Source: Obelidium mucronatum
Lineage: Eukaryota > Chytridiomycota > Chytridiomycetes > Chytridiales > Chytriomycetaceae
DNA: 64,000 nt
Assembly: GCA_025765595.1 (NCBI GenBank)
Contig: JAIVFH010000001.1
Location: forward strand, 186,001-250,000
Reading direction: 5' to 3'
Each line of letters opens with the position of its first letter. Position 1 is the stretch's first letter. Under the pieces are notes generated by a model that saw nothing but the letters and a program-made list of their open reading frames with translations, searched no databases and was not told the origin of the DNA. The position numbers and the translations under genes are program-made. Of the stretch, positions 9,804 through 21,074 are shown one piece after another.

Positions 9804-11845
9804 GTGTTTCGTGTTTTTCTGTTTCGTAGTCGCCGAAGGCGGCGTTCTTCCAGCCGAAGGTCGCTGTATAAATATATATATATCTCTCTCGTCAAGATGG
9901 AGCAAGGAACGAGCGGAATTTCAGACGTTCACGGCATTCCATCCCACCCCCTAACCCATGCTATACAAAATACAACATCAAAAATGTCTCATTCAACTGA
10001 AAAAACAACCCTTCCCCAAAAACAATAAAAGGATGCGGACTCGGCGGCGGCTCTCTCATCAACGCAAGCGTCATGATTGAACCAAACGATATAGTCTTCA
10101 CCGCCAAACAATGGCCCACGGCGATTCGAAAGGAATTTATCAGGGACCCTGGTTCAAACAAGAGGGCTTTCGATGTGTATTTTGATCGTGCACGGGAGGC
10201 TTTGAAGGTTTAACTATTTTTTCCTTCGCCCAGATTACGTCCTTTTTCTAAAAAAAAAAAAAAGGTTAACGTGTACCCGGAAAACTATCGACCTCTCACG
10301 AAACTGGAGGCACTTCAAGAATCTGTAGGCAAACTTTGTGCTGCTTCGACTCCTGCAACTACTGCTGCTTCTGCTTCTGCTGTTCCTCCTGCTGAAAAAG
10401 ACTGGGTTCGATTCAGCAAGACGCCTCTTGCTGTTGCGTTTGAAGAACAAGTGAATGACGCCGGGTTCACAAAGCCGCCTTGTAATCTTTGTGGGGGGTG
10501 TATTTCGGGGTGTAATACGGGCGCTAAAGGTTTGTTTCTGTATTTTTTTTGTCTTGCCGTATACACTGAAAAAAAAAAACCATTTCAAGGCGCATTAAAC
10601 ACAACTTTACTGGCAACCGCATGGAAAAGGGGCGCTAAAATCCACACTGAAACTCTCGTAAAAAGAATCGAAAAGGACGACAGCGCAAACAACGAAACCG
10701 TCTGGATAGTCTACTTTACAAACTCAACCGACGACCATAAATCTCAACACCAAATGAAGACCCGTCGCGTATTCCTGGGCGCGGGTGCAATGGGATCTTC
10801 TGAAATCCTTATGCGTTCTGCAAACCATATTTCAATGTCACCGCTTTTGGGGACGGGGTATTCTGGGAATGGAGATACGATTGGGGCCGCGGTGGGGATT
10901 AATGACCCTGTGGTTACGTTTGGGAACAAGTCTTTTCACGATGATCAGCAAAGCCCGGAGCTTTCTCCTGGTCCTTGTATTACAAGTATTTCGCATGTCG
11001 ATAACACAAAGAACCCTTCGGCCATCGCTCCCTCTGTTTCAACCGAGTCCAACAAGGCCGCCGCCGGCCTGATGGATACCTTGACCCACGCGCCCGAGAA
11101 AATCACACAGTTCTTGACAACTATGGTCGACATGATACGTACACCGACGTCCCGTCGAGTCTCCAAACCGCCACCAGCCGCCGCCGCCGCCGCGAGAAGC
11201 CAAACCCCAGACATTGAAGACCTCCTAAGCAACCAAATGGTAATCCAAGACTGTTCCATCCCATACGCCATGAAACCGCTCTTCAAACCAACAGTCAAAC
11301 TCGCAGCCCTCGCGACACACTTGACGCTCATTGAAGCAGCACTAGCCGACCAAGCGCCGAACCTTCTCCACGCGTTACGGAACTGGGTTCTCGATGACAC
11401 GGATCAAGACCTGGCGCGGTTTCAATCGTATTTGGTAATGTCGCATGACGATCCCCGGAAAGCAGGGGTGATGCGGTTAGATGCTGAGACGGACGCGTTT
11501 AGTATCCATTGGCCCGGGTGGAAGTCGCAGACGAATTATGGGCTTGCCAAGGAGGTTTTGAATACGGTTGGGCAGGCGATGGGGCAGGATTTTTTTGTGG
11601 GGAATCCGTTTATTGAGGAGATGGATCGGGCTGTGAGTGTGCATTGTTTGGGGGGTTGTGTTATGGGGGATGATGTTTCGAGTGGGGTTGTGAATGATCG
11701 GGGACAGGTTTTTAGAGGGGATGGTCAAGGGGTTTGGGAGGGGTTGTATGTTGTTTGTGGGGCCATTGTGCCAAGAAGTTTGGGGATTAATCCGGCTTTG
11801 ACTATTACGGCGTTGGCTGAGCGGGTTATGGAGTTTGTTGAGTGA
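9230..11845 (+). CDS. GMC-type FAD oxidoreductase (cholesterol-oxidase-like)
   Basis: Five exons: 9230-9387, 9617-9756, 10032-10207, 10265-10529 and 10590-11845, all in phase, 664 aa. The N-terminus has the FAD-binding Rossmann loop VIVGSGYGASIAALRF, then LEKGREW and GCGLGGGSLINASV. The C-terminus has VHCLGGCVMG and LYVVCGAIVPRSLGINPALTITALAERV, the GMC C-terminal signature as seen in cholesterol oxidase-like enzymes. A Cys-rich CNLCGGCISGCNTGAKG segment (about residue 235) is conserved in that subgroup. The substrate is unknown (sterol or another alcohol). Intron 4 (10530-10589) is exactly 60 nt with no stop, so its retention would insert 20 residues. Introns 1 and 2 carry hairpin-repeat remnants and a GT run. 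Confidence 0.9.
9458..9527. repeat. Hairpin-repeat remnants in GMC intron 1
   Basis: Two units related to ACCGCC-GAA-GGCGGT: ACCGCCGCATGCGGTG near 9458 and GCTGCCGAAGGCGGGT near 9512. A further pair sits in intron 2 near 9829-9852. Confidence 0.5.
9775..9802. repeat. GT dinucleotide microsatellite in GMC intron 2
   Basis: A run of GT repeats just downstream of the donor at 9757. It is simple sequence with no coding meaning. Confidence 0.9.
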
Positions 11846-13805
11846 TTTTTTTTTTGGTTTTTGGGAGGGAGAGGAAAGTCTTTTTTGACAAAGTTAGAAT
11901 TTAGTATGTAAAAACCCAACAATGTGATTAGAAAGAAAACGAAAAAAAAGACATGCAGATGAATAAAACATTTTGTGTTTGTCTAAAGCTTTGGGACCTG
12001 TCCTAAAGGTGGGTTAACACGGGTAGTGAAATCCAGCCCTCCCCGGTCCTACCGTCTTGGCCTCTCCTCTCCCGGTTTCTCGCTGTTCAGTCTCTCGCTC
12101 GTCTGCTCGGCTCGTGGCGGGTGTCGAGATTTTTCTTCCTCGAAATCTCGAACACCTTTCCCCGTACGCCATGTTCTCCTCCACCCATCACAACCATCTA
12201 ACCCCATCAAACCTTCAGAGGTTCGCTATCGATCTGCAATCTCTTGCTCAGCAATAGCAGCACTCACTGACTTACGCTGCTTTAAAGGTTTGAGGTGGTA
12301 GCATGACTTGTGCATCTCTAACCTCGAAATCTCGAACACCTTTCCACCCGCCCTTCGCCCAACCTATGAAAAATTTTCCCCTTCTTTTGTTTCGATTTGT
12401 TTATCACTTGGTTATTCCCTCTCAGGGTCGGTCATCGAAGTAATAAAACCCCGGTGGGTGTTTTGGGCTCGCGACTTTCGGTCGCAGGCTTGAACGCTCG
12501 CCCTTTTTTTGCCCAACCTTTGTCTCTCGCGGTTTGCAACGATGGGGGGTGTTAACACTTGTTTGTTTACTTGCTTTTTGGTTCCCACCACCCCAAAAAC
12601 TACCCTGAAAATGAAGCAATACAATTGATTGCTCCGTTTATATATATATATATTATATAGATATCAACTTCAAAAGAGTGGAGAATGGTATTTCGCTGCA
12701 ACTGAAGAAGACTGGCCAAAAACCCCACATTGGACGAGATATTTTTCAGGTTGCTCGACAGATCTACTAAACCTGTGCAGATCTGGAACGCCAGATTCCG
12801 CAAAACGAGCTCAAAAGCAATCAAGGCTCATGGGTCCACGGCCGCTTTTCCTGGAAGTCGGAAGAGAAAAAAACAAATGCGCCGCATGCTCATTATTTAA
12901 CTTTGTTCTTCTTCTCACCAAGACGAACTCTTTCCTAAAAATGCTTTTAAGCTGCGCGGTAATTTGATCTACTTGAACCTGACCATATCAAACCTTGCAA
13001 AAACTTAAACACAATCAACTTTTGCCTTTTCCAGAACGAATCGCTTGACAAGTTGGCGTACTTTTGATTTCAAATCTCTTGAAATCTACAAGACGCGACG
13101 TAAAACAAACGCGAAGAGCAACAAATAACAACAGCGGATCTTGTCGTCTCCTAAACTCTATCCTCAATCAATAACGTAATAGATTATAGCGTTCTAGTCT
13201 AATGAGCCACTCCAACACTTTTGGTAAATCTTTGGAAATCCTTGGGTGTTTTTCAATAACTTTGACGTTCATTTTCACAGAACAAAACAAATCTTTCAAA
13301 AAATGCTTTTTAACAACCGCAAATCAAATGTTCCTTTTTGTGTATTTTTATTATTATTAACTTCCGTCCTAATCAAAAGCGGAGTTGGTCAAAAGTAGAA
13401 GTAACTGCAGAACTATACATTGATCAAGCAACATACTACCAAGACAATCGCGGAATCATCAATTAGACTTCTGAATGAAGTGCAACTTGATGTCATGAAA
13501 TCTGAATTGGAGGAACTAACAGATACCCTTTTTTTTAATTCTTTTTTTTTTCCATTCCTGCTATTTGACCTTCTAGTGGGTACATGCTGTAACATGCCAT
13601 TTGTTTCAGTAAGTGTTGCTGTGGGACACTGAGTATTCTGTTGGAGTCCAAAAAAAAAAAAAGTTCCACACATGCACTTGCAGCAGCAGAAAAAGAGTTG
13701 AATCTACGCTAAATGATAAGAAAATCATTGGATCGCTGTAGTGATGACTCTCGAATAAGAACATAAAATAAAAAAGAAATAATAAAAAAACAAATAAAAG
13801 TTAAA
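11846..13805. other. Gene-poor 2-kb stretch, no supported gene
   Basis: No conserved coding signal was found on either strand. A 21-base phrase beginning CTCGAAATCTCGAACACCTTT occurs twice (near 12138 and 12322). A short palindrome GCGACTTTCGGTCGC lies near 12470 and an AT microsatellite near 12640-12655. The part at 12026-12560 is richer in C and may be an old insertion. The promoter of the downstream phosphatase must lie near the right end. Confidence 0.45.
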
Positions 13806-16703
13806 ATGGGCAACACGCCGTCCACATCGCCCGCGCCGACGCCGCAGCCGCCCGCCACGCCGGTGCCCGGCGACGCCGACGGCGCCGAGTCGCCGTCGCC
13901 CGCTGCGGCCGCACACTCGAACGCAAACTCAGTCCTCGGGCGCCTGCGCGACAGGCGGAAAAGCGCCTCGCAGTTTGCGGCGGCGCCGAGCAGAGAAAAG
14001 GAGAAAGAAGAGGAGAAAGAAGACGGCGCCGACGAAGCCGCGTCCGCCGACTCTCTCGCAGGCGCGCGCGCCGAAGACACCCCCGCGCCGGCGGCGCTGT
14101 CGGCGAGCGCGCCCGCCGCCTCGCTGCTGCTGGCGCACAAGCCCATCCTGGTCGTGAACCAGCCAGGTGCGTCTGTGCGTCGGATGCGTCGGATGAGTCA
14201 CTGGAGGAATGCGAGAGAGTGGACCACTCCTCCACTTTCACTACCACACTCACTCACTCACATCCAACCGGATATCACTAACCTCTTGACCCTCTTTTCT
14301 TACATGCAGCTTCAAACGCTGGAACGTCTCCATCAACACGAAATACCTCTTTTGAAACTGCTGCTGCTTCAGGCGGTGCTGCTTCTGCCGCAGCAACATC
14401 ATCAGCAAACACTCGATCCTCAACACCAAACCCTGCGTATCCCTTCAGCATCCTGAACCTCACACGAACATCCACAACAGACTCTTCTATTTCCGTTTCA
14501 AACAACAACAACAACAACAACAGTTCAACGACAAACAACACTAATCGATTCTCGGCTGGAATCAGTAGTCTTGCAGCGAATGCAAATACTTTGGATGTTG
14601 ATGCGTGTATTTTGAAATTGTTGGATGCTAGAACTAGGAGACAAGGAAAAGCTTTTTGTTTGAGGAATTCGGTCGTTATTGCTATTTGTCAGAAGGTTCG
14701 CGAGGTTTTTATGGATCAAAGTGTGCTTTTGGAGATTGAAGCTCCAGTGAATCTTGTTGGTGGGTGTGTTCACCACCGCCGAAGGCGGTTCAATACCACA
14801 TACCGCCGAAGGCGGTAGATTTCTTTTTTCTTTTTATTTAATACCGCCGTAGGCGGTTCACCACCGCCGAAGGCGGTCCTATACCGCCGAAGGCGGTTCA
14901 ATACCGCCGTAGGCGGTACATTTCTTTTTTCTTTCGTTAAATACCGCCGAAGGCGGTGCACCACCGCCGAAGGCGGTTCAATACCGCCGTAGGCGGTACA
15001 TTCTTTTCTTTTGCGGTATATCCATATTCCTTAATCATTCTCTTACCACCTTTGGTGATAGTCCATCGCCGTAGGCGGTATATCCGTCTTTTTATCGGTA
15101 CTCCACCGCCGTAGGCGGTATATCCTTCTTCTTTTATCAGTACTCCACCGCCGTAGGCGGTATATCTACCTTAATTCATCATTCTCTTACCACCTTCGGT
15201 GGTACTCCACCGCCGTAGGCGGTATATCCTTCTTCTTTTTTCAGTACTCCACCGCCATAGGCGGTATATCCTTCTTCTTTTATCGGTACTTCACCGCCTA
15301 CGGCGGTATATCCTTCTTCTTTTATCGGTACTCCACCGCCGTAGGCGGTATATCCTTCTTTTTTTCAGTACTCCACTGCCTACGCTGGTACATCCTCCTT
15401 CTTTAATTCGTACTTTACCAACTTTCTTCGCTCTTAAGCTTCCCATGTATACTTACTTTGCATCACTTTGTGCAGGAGATGTACACGGCCAATTCGAAGA
15501 TTTGCTACGAATCTTTGACAAATGCGGATACCCACCCAACTCAAACTACTTGTTCTTGGGAGATTACGTGGATCGCGGCAAATTCTCTTTGGAAACCATC
15601 TTGCTTCTCTTTTGCTACAAACTCAAATACCCACTCAACTTTTTCATTCTTCGTGGAAACCATGAATGTGCATCGGTTAATCGAGGTTTGTATAACAAAA
15701 AAATTTGGGGTGTTCATTTCTCTGACGTTTTTTTTTTTTTTTTTCGCATTGGACCCATACTATTTATTAGTTTATGGATTCTATGATGAGTGCAAACGAA
15801 GGTGTAATTTGAAAATCTGGAAAGTGTTCACGGACGTATTTAACTGTTTGCCTATCGCTGCTATTGTTGCCGGTTTGTATTTGATGTGTTGTATTCATTT
15901 TTATTTGACTGACATATATTTTTTCGCATCTTTCCAGGCAAGGTACAAAAAACCATCTCGACAAGCGGTCTCCATACTTTCATGTACTAACGGTTTCTCC
16001 CTTTTTTTTTATAAAGATTTTCTGTGTACATGGGGGGCTGTCACCAAGTTTGATATCGTGAGTAGTTTGATGGCCAAGTGTGAACCAAAAAAACTGTATG
16101 ATTCTCATTTGGCCTGTTTATTTTACAATAGAATGGATTACATTCGAGCAATCCCTCGACCAAGCGAGGTGCCAGAGTTTGGTCTGCTAAACGACCTGTT
16201 GTGGTCTGACCCAAGTGCCAATGCAACGGACTGGGAAGATAACGATCGAGGAGTGAGCTATTGTGAGTTGTCAATGTCCTCCGATTCTTTTTTTTTTTTT
16301 TTTTTTTTTTTTTGTTGAATCTCACTTTTTTTTTTGCATATTCCACAAAAAGGCTTCGGAGCGAAAATCGTCAATGACTTTGTGGCAAAGTATAATCTGG
16401 ATCTTGTTGCTCGAGCGCATATGGTGGTTGAAGGAGGCTATGAGTTTTTCGCGGATCGGCAGCTTGTGACGATATTTAGTGCACCAAATTATTGCGGCGA
16501 GTTTGACAATAAGGCTGCGATCATGATTGTGGATAATAATTTGTTGTGTTCTTTTGGTAAGTGTTGTGTTTCTTCTCGAAAACAGAAGATGGGTGCCTAA
16601 ACAGGTTTTTTTTTCTACAGAAATTGTGGAGCCGCAGTTCACGAAGCGTGTCGGTGCTGCGAGGCGGACAACGCACGTGTTTAAAGGAGCGGGAGGGGCA
16701 TGA
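13806..16703 (+). CDS. PPZ1: PPZ-type Ser/Thr protein phosphatase
   Basis: Nine exons: 13806-14166, 14310-14759, 15476-15685, 15771-15872, 15938-15942, 16017-16057, 16132-16262, 16353-16556 and 16621-16703. All are in phase, 528 aa. The protein begins MGNTPS, an N-myristoylation-type start as in yeast Ppz1. A disordered Ala/Pro/Ser-rich and Asn-rich region (1-220) precedes the PP1-like core. The core has GDVHGQF, GDYVDRG, GNHE, the [11 protein letters not shown] segment, VHGGLSP and the [11 protein letters not shown] end, so the metal and catalytic residues are present. In yeast Ppz1 regulates cation homeostasis and the cell-wall stress response. Exon 5 is only five bases (GCAAG), needed to encode the Gly-Lys before IFCVHGG. 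Exon 1 is very GC-rich and intron 2 is filled with hairpin repeats. Confidence 0.93.
14775..15349. repeat. Array of at least 15 palindromic hairpin units inside PPZ intron 2
   Basis: The unit is a perfect inverted repeat ACCGCC-loop-GGCGGT with loop GAA, GTA, ATA or TAC, for example at 14775-14789, 14802-14816, 14843-14857, 14883-14897, 14943-14957 and 15251-15265. In the first part units are spaced 20-40 bases apart by short T-rich linkers. In the second part they sit in a tandem repeat with a period of about 45 bases whose linker reads TATATCCTTCTTCTTTTATC. The whole array is within the intron 14760-15475 of the phosphatase. Stem conservation with loop variation suggests selection on, or copying through, the hairpin. 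Confidence 0.9.
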
Positions 16704-17110
16704 TATTATTGTGTTATTGTTTTTTTTTTTGTGTTTGTGTGGGGTATTTTTTTTTTACTTGTCTGTTGTTTGTATTCAAAAACCAAAAAGTCTCGATTTT
16801 TTTTTCATGGAGTGATACTCTCTGCGTTTTGTAGCATTGCTTCGGTTTCATTGATTGATAGTCGGATGATGCCTATTTTCCGTTCTTTTTTTCTTGACTG
16901 AAGACAATTTCTTGTATGCATACTATATAATACGTGTAAAAAAAGAAAGAAATTAATCGAATATGAGTAATATCAAGACCACGTCTCTCTCGGCTCTTTT
17001 TCCATCCAATCTTGAAAATCTCCACAATGAAAGAAGAGACAAACTCGATGGTATAGAAAAAAAAAATAGAAAAAGATTCCCAAAAAAGCAACTCCCCCCA
17101 AAACGACAAA
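16704..17110. other. Intergenic between PPZ and family copy A
   Basis: A T-rich 3' flank of the phosphatase followed by the upstream region of copy A. No element was recognised. Confidence 0.4.
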
Positions 17111-18126
17111 ATGATCAGCCACACTGCTACTACTACTACTACTACTACTACTTCTGCTACTACTTCTGGTGAGTTTCTTGTGTTCCAAGTTTCTCCAGCA
17201 GCAGCTTGTGTCTCAACTTAATCACCTTCCCCACACATAGTTGCAAAAACTTTCTTGGACTCCTTCGTGACTATTTTAGACGATATGAGCGCAGTTGACA
17301 AGGAAATTGTAGATCGCGTGTTTCTCAAGATGATGGCGGTCAGGGTTTTTGTTTTTTTTATTGGGAAGATTTCCACACTACTACTTAACACGCGCTACTA
17401 TCCGCTTTGTTTGTTTGTGCAGACTTACTACTCCCTCCAGAATAAATCTTGTGAAGATATGTCACCAGTTAAAGACGCCGCGGCAACAGCAGAAACAGCA
17501 ACCACAGCAGCGGTAGCAGAAGCAGCAGAAGCCGCAAGTGTTCCAGTCCCTATTGTATCGCGTCAAGAGACGGTGAGTTTCAGTGTTTTTTTTTATTCTT
17601 CTTATGGTTCTTCTTAAATGTGAGAAAACACGCGTAGTTGAATGAGCTTGACGTTCCGGAAGCAATGCCATTGTACCAAGAATCAGTAACCGTTGAGCAC
17701 AATCTTGTCATCACCAGTGGCGGGAACGGTGGCGACGGCTCTTCTTCTTCTTCTTCCCAAGCAGTAGTATCGCAAGTCGCTGGTAAGGCTGCAGTGAACC
17801 CTTGTCCTTCTTTGGAGCCGGAAGTCATCCCAAAACTGTCGCGCGCCCAACGAAGAAATCGCGCTGCGAAACTTAACCTTGAAACCGCAGCAGCGGCAGC
17901 GACAGCAAAAGCAGCATTAGCAGTAACTGTGATGAAAATTGAGGTTTGTCTTGCTTATTTCTTTCAATTGCATAACTGCCAAAAAACAAACAAACAGGTT
18001 ACCACAAAGAAGGCTTGTCCTCCAACCCAGCCTCCAAATATTCCCGTAGTACAAACTCCTGTGCAGACAGCTAGCGCTAAGCGAAACCAGCGCAAGCGCA
18101 AGGCCAAGAAACATGGTCAAAAATAA
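17111..18126 (+). CDS. Unrecognised multi-copy family, copy A
   Basis: Exons 17111-17168, 17241-17338 (98 nt), 17423-17572, 17638-17943 and 17998-18126 join to 246 aa. The second exon has the family signature FLDSFV-ILDD...EIVDRVF-K. Exon 3 ends RQET directly before the donor, as in copies B and D, and the next exon begins Leu-Asn-Glu where others have Leu-Val-Glu/Asp. The C-terminus differs from the other copies: Ala-rich, then strongly basic (RNQRKRKAKKHGQK), which could be a nuclear or RNA-binding tail. Exon 1 carries an ACT repeat (poly-Thr). Intron 4 (54 nt) has no stop and a length divisible by three. No known domain is recognised. Gene structure is likely right; function is unknown. 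Confidence 0.7.
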
Positions 18127-18366
18127 AATGCATGCTCCACCCCCCTCGAGTTATTTCCTGCTTTTCTTCATATAATCACTCTTTTATTTTTCCTTTCTGA
18201 GCATTGAAAATAAAATTAACGTTGCCTTAATTCTTATATATTTAAGTTACAGCCAAAGATGACTAAGATGTCTGTTATTGTATGGTCGCCTGGCTATAAC
18301 GCTCTCTCGCAAACTGCTTACTAATAAATATGCTTTTTATTTCATTCAAGCTTCAGTTTCTCCTGA

Positions 18367-18867
18367 TCATCCACTAGCGTGACGGCCGAGTCTCTTGATA
18401 CTCCACTCAACTCTGTGGACGAGTAAGATTCCCGCTGCGATGGCCAAAGACGCCAGAGCGATTGAGAAACATGCGAGGGCCGAGCTAAAGTCTCTTTCAG
18501 GGTTTGGCGCGGCTTGGCAGAAGTAGACAAAGCAGCAGAAGAAGACGGCGAAAACGGCCATGTAAGCATAGAGGGCAATGGACCAGGGTCTGTCCGCTTC
18601 GTGAGAATAAAAAACACAAAACAGCAGAAAGAATTTCGAAGCAAAGTGCCACAAACCAGGTGAATCAACGGCTGTGGCTGTGTGGTGGGATCTGAAGTAC
18701 TCCTGCAAATTGCTGTGACTCCACTTGTATGCGTCGAATCGCCTGTCTGCCTCCTCCTGAAGCACTGGACGCAAAGGGTTATCAAGAGATATAGCTGCGA
18801 GTTCCTGTTGTGCTACTTCCCACTTCTGTTTGGCGTATGCCATGTCGTTGTGAAGTGTTGCTTCCAT
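18367..18867 (-). CDS. Small membrane protein, unrecognised
   Basis: A single exon from ATG 18867 to TGA 18367, 166 aa. The N-terminal half is charged and probably helical (MEATLHNDMAYAKQKW...). Three hydrophobic segments follow: roughly residues 73-90 (LWHFASKFFLLFCVFY), 96-118 (ALYAYMAVFAVFFCCFVYF) and 128-150 (ALACFSIALASLAIAAGILL). I do not recognise the family. It faces copy A tail to tail. A diverged fragment of this gene, cut by the retrotransposon insertion, lies at 20599-20614 plus 31391-31575. Confidence 0.6.
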   Translation of the reverse strand: MEATLHNDMAYAKQKWEVAQQELAAISLDNPLRPVLQEEADRRFDAYKWSHSNLQEYFRSHHTATAVDSPGLWHFASKFFLLFCVFYSHEADRPWSIALYAYMAVFAVFFCCFVYFCQAAPNPERDFSSALACFSIALASLAIAAGILLVHRVEWSIKRLGRHASG

Positions 18868-20614
18868 TTAAACGTGAAACAAAAAAAGTAATTAGGCAAT
18901 TGCATTGTCTTTCAATAATTGATTGCCATCAATGCCATGGTTGCTGTCAATTAAGAAAAGCTCTATCCTAGTAGCTCCATACGATTCCGCTAACAGAGTT
19001 GCGTTGTTTCCCTTTGTTGCCTTTCAATATTCATTATTTCAACTATTGCGCTCACAGGAGAAATTGCGCAGTGAAGCTTAACCTTTGTACTTGCAGTCGC
19101 AGCGGCATCTGTTGTGAATATTGAGGGTTTGTCTTGATACTTACAAAATGCCTGCTTTTTTTAAAGCGCTGCAGTGCAAAATTTTTTAAAGTTTTAACGT
19201 CCATTGTGAGGATATAAAAAAAACATTGAGTTTCCAATTCAATGCCAAATGATACTTGGCACACCAACAAACAAAATGCTAGGCTCAGTGTCAGCCCTTT
19301 CACCAATTGCAAATAAAGACAATTTTGTCAAATTTGTTTTTAAGACAAGAAAAGGGAATTCCCAACAGACAGATACAGATAACCATATGTGCTGGAACGC
19401 CTCAAAGGCACAATCTGCAACAAACACTCTTCCTTCAGGCCTTCATTCATCAAAGCCTGCCTCATTTTGGGCAATCTGCTACCCCTACATCCAAGACACC
19501 AAGGACGCCAGATCCAGGACAATGGCGGCCTATTTCAGACACCTCAAAGTAATGCAGGAGTCTGTCTATGACTTCAACAACAAATACAGGAGGGCAGCCA
19601 GCATCACCAATGCGTTCGGCTCTCCCTACTGATAGTTTTCTGATGGTTGTTGGAATTGGTTGAAACTGAATTCGCGTTTCAGATTGGTTCAACGCTGTGA
19701 TTAAATTTTTGGGCCTGGAATTTGTATTTAAGGAGTGGTTTTCCCCTTTGTTTTTCTTCATTGAATTCTGTGTTATTTATTTGGTTTGACACATACAAAC
19801 AAATAGGTAAAATATATTGTGATTGAATTCTGTGTTATTTATTTAGTTTGACACATAAAAACAAATAGAATATCCGCGGACACGTTGTCAGCACCAAGTT
19901 CTACGATTACGATTGCGTTCCTTAGACTATGGGTGACAATTTCTACAAGGCAATTCAGTCCTTGAATCAAGAAGTAAAGATTGGCCGCATTTCTATTTAA
20001 AGTTTTCAACTGTCCTCGAAGCAAAAGATATATTGCATGTCTTGGACAAGCCACCGACGGAAGCCAAGGATGCAGCTGCTCATGCAATTGAGTTGAATTA
20101 ATAGAAGCAAGACAATGCCAAGGCTAGGGCCTATTTGGTCGGCAAATTAGGTTGTGACACTCTCAACCTCATTGAGCACTGCAAGACTGTAGCAGATATG
20201 ATTGCGGTCTTTAAACTCAGTATGAATCTGATTCAGCGTCTTCATCATTGTCAAGACTGGATTGATTACTGGATGTGTCCTACAAAACTATGAGCAACTT
20301 ACCTCAGTACAATGAACAGAATAGGTATTTTATGTTGCTTGTACAAGTCAAGAGTGCCTTGTCTTCCACTGTGCTCCAATCTTTTGCATTGGCGTACTGG
20401 ACTTTGGGTGGCATTTTAGTTAAGTTTTTGTGTGAACAAAAAAAGGTATGTTTCCGGCTTTTTTTCAGGCTTTTTTTTCTCAAAATCAGAAAATTTCTTC
20501 CAAAAAAAACACCTTTGCATTTCACGCAAGAGGGTCAGATGGGAGTGTTATTTATTTGGTTTGACACATACAAACAAATTGAATATCCACCGACACTGGG
20601 TCTGGCGCGGCTTG
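18868..20614. other. Relic-rich region without intact gene
   Basis: It holds a degenerate copy of part of family gene A (19055-19140, matching 17855-17955). There is an open frame 19249-19632 on the plus strand with a polar product that I cannot place (DFNNKYRRAASITNAFGSPY end), possibly an old gag-like fragment. A phrase with TTATTTATTTGGTTTGACAC is repeated near 19772, 19830 and 20550. No complete gene is supported. Confidence 0.45.
19055..19140 (+). pseudogene. Fragment duplicated from family copy A exon 4/intron 4
   Basis: Shared words in the same order (GAAATTGCGC..., AAGCTTAACCTT, GCAGCGGCA, ATTGAGG then GTTTGTCTTG) match 17855-17960, including the donor site of intron 4. It has diverged and has no open frame. 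Confidence 0.6.
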
Positions 20615-20767
20615 TGTTGACTTTCGCTATTATTAATTGTGTATTTATTATTATTAATTTCACTCTGCACGCGCTCATTCTAAATGAGAAAACTTAATTG
20701 TATGATTAAAAACAAAAACAAGTATAAATTAAAGGATAAGACAAAATAAAAGAAACAGAGAATTGAA

Positions 20768-20966
20768 TGTTATAATATGATAGCCGCTTATCGTATCTAT
20801 TACATTACCAATGTGTGTTCAATAATAAAGGGAGATTCTTTGGAGAAAAATCAAGCGTTCTTCTAGAACTCAACGCCCACGTTCCCACTAAGTCACATAA
20901 GCCGTCGCTTAGACTATATTGCCGATCTAACTCTGTTTATTTAATCACGCATAAAGGAAAATAACA
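20768..20966 (+). repeat. Element 1 left LTR
   Basis: 199 bp, TG...CA, matching 25793-25991 with five substitutions. Confidence 0.95.
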
Positions 20967-21074
20967 AGTTATGAGCCCAAAGGCATTGTCTTTGGTGATT
21001 GTGAAAGGGAACAAAGAAAGACGGAACTGGCCGGCAACAAGGGGGAAGAATCAAACGCGACCGATTCTAAACGA

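Noticed and set aside
12026..12624. Several open frames of 60-90 codons
   Set aside because: No conserved residues, no splice logic and frames on both strands; more likely chance openings in a C-rich stretch.
14775..15349. CRISPR-like array of regularly spaced repeats
   Set aside because: The repeats are self-palindromic, the spacers are themselves repeated, and the array lies in the intron of a eukaryotic gene with no cas genes.
16288..16314. Poly-T run as a terminator
   Set aside because: It lies within PPZ intron 7 just before the acceptor side and is simple sequence in a Pol II gene.
17463..17943. Ala-rich repeats as a separate gene
   Set aside because: They are exons 3 and 4 of family copy A, bounded by matching splice sites.
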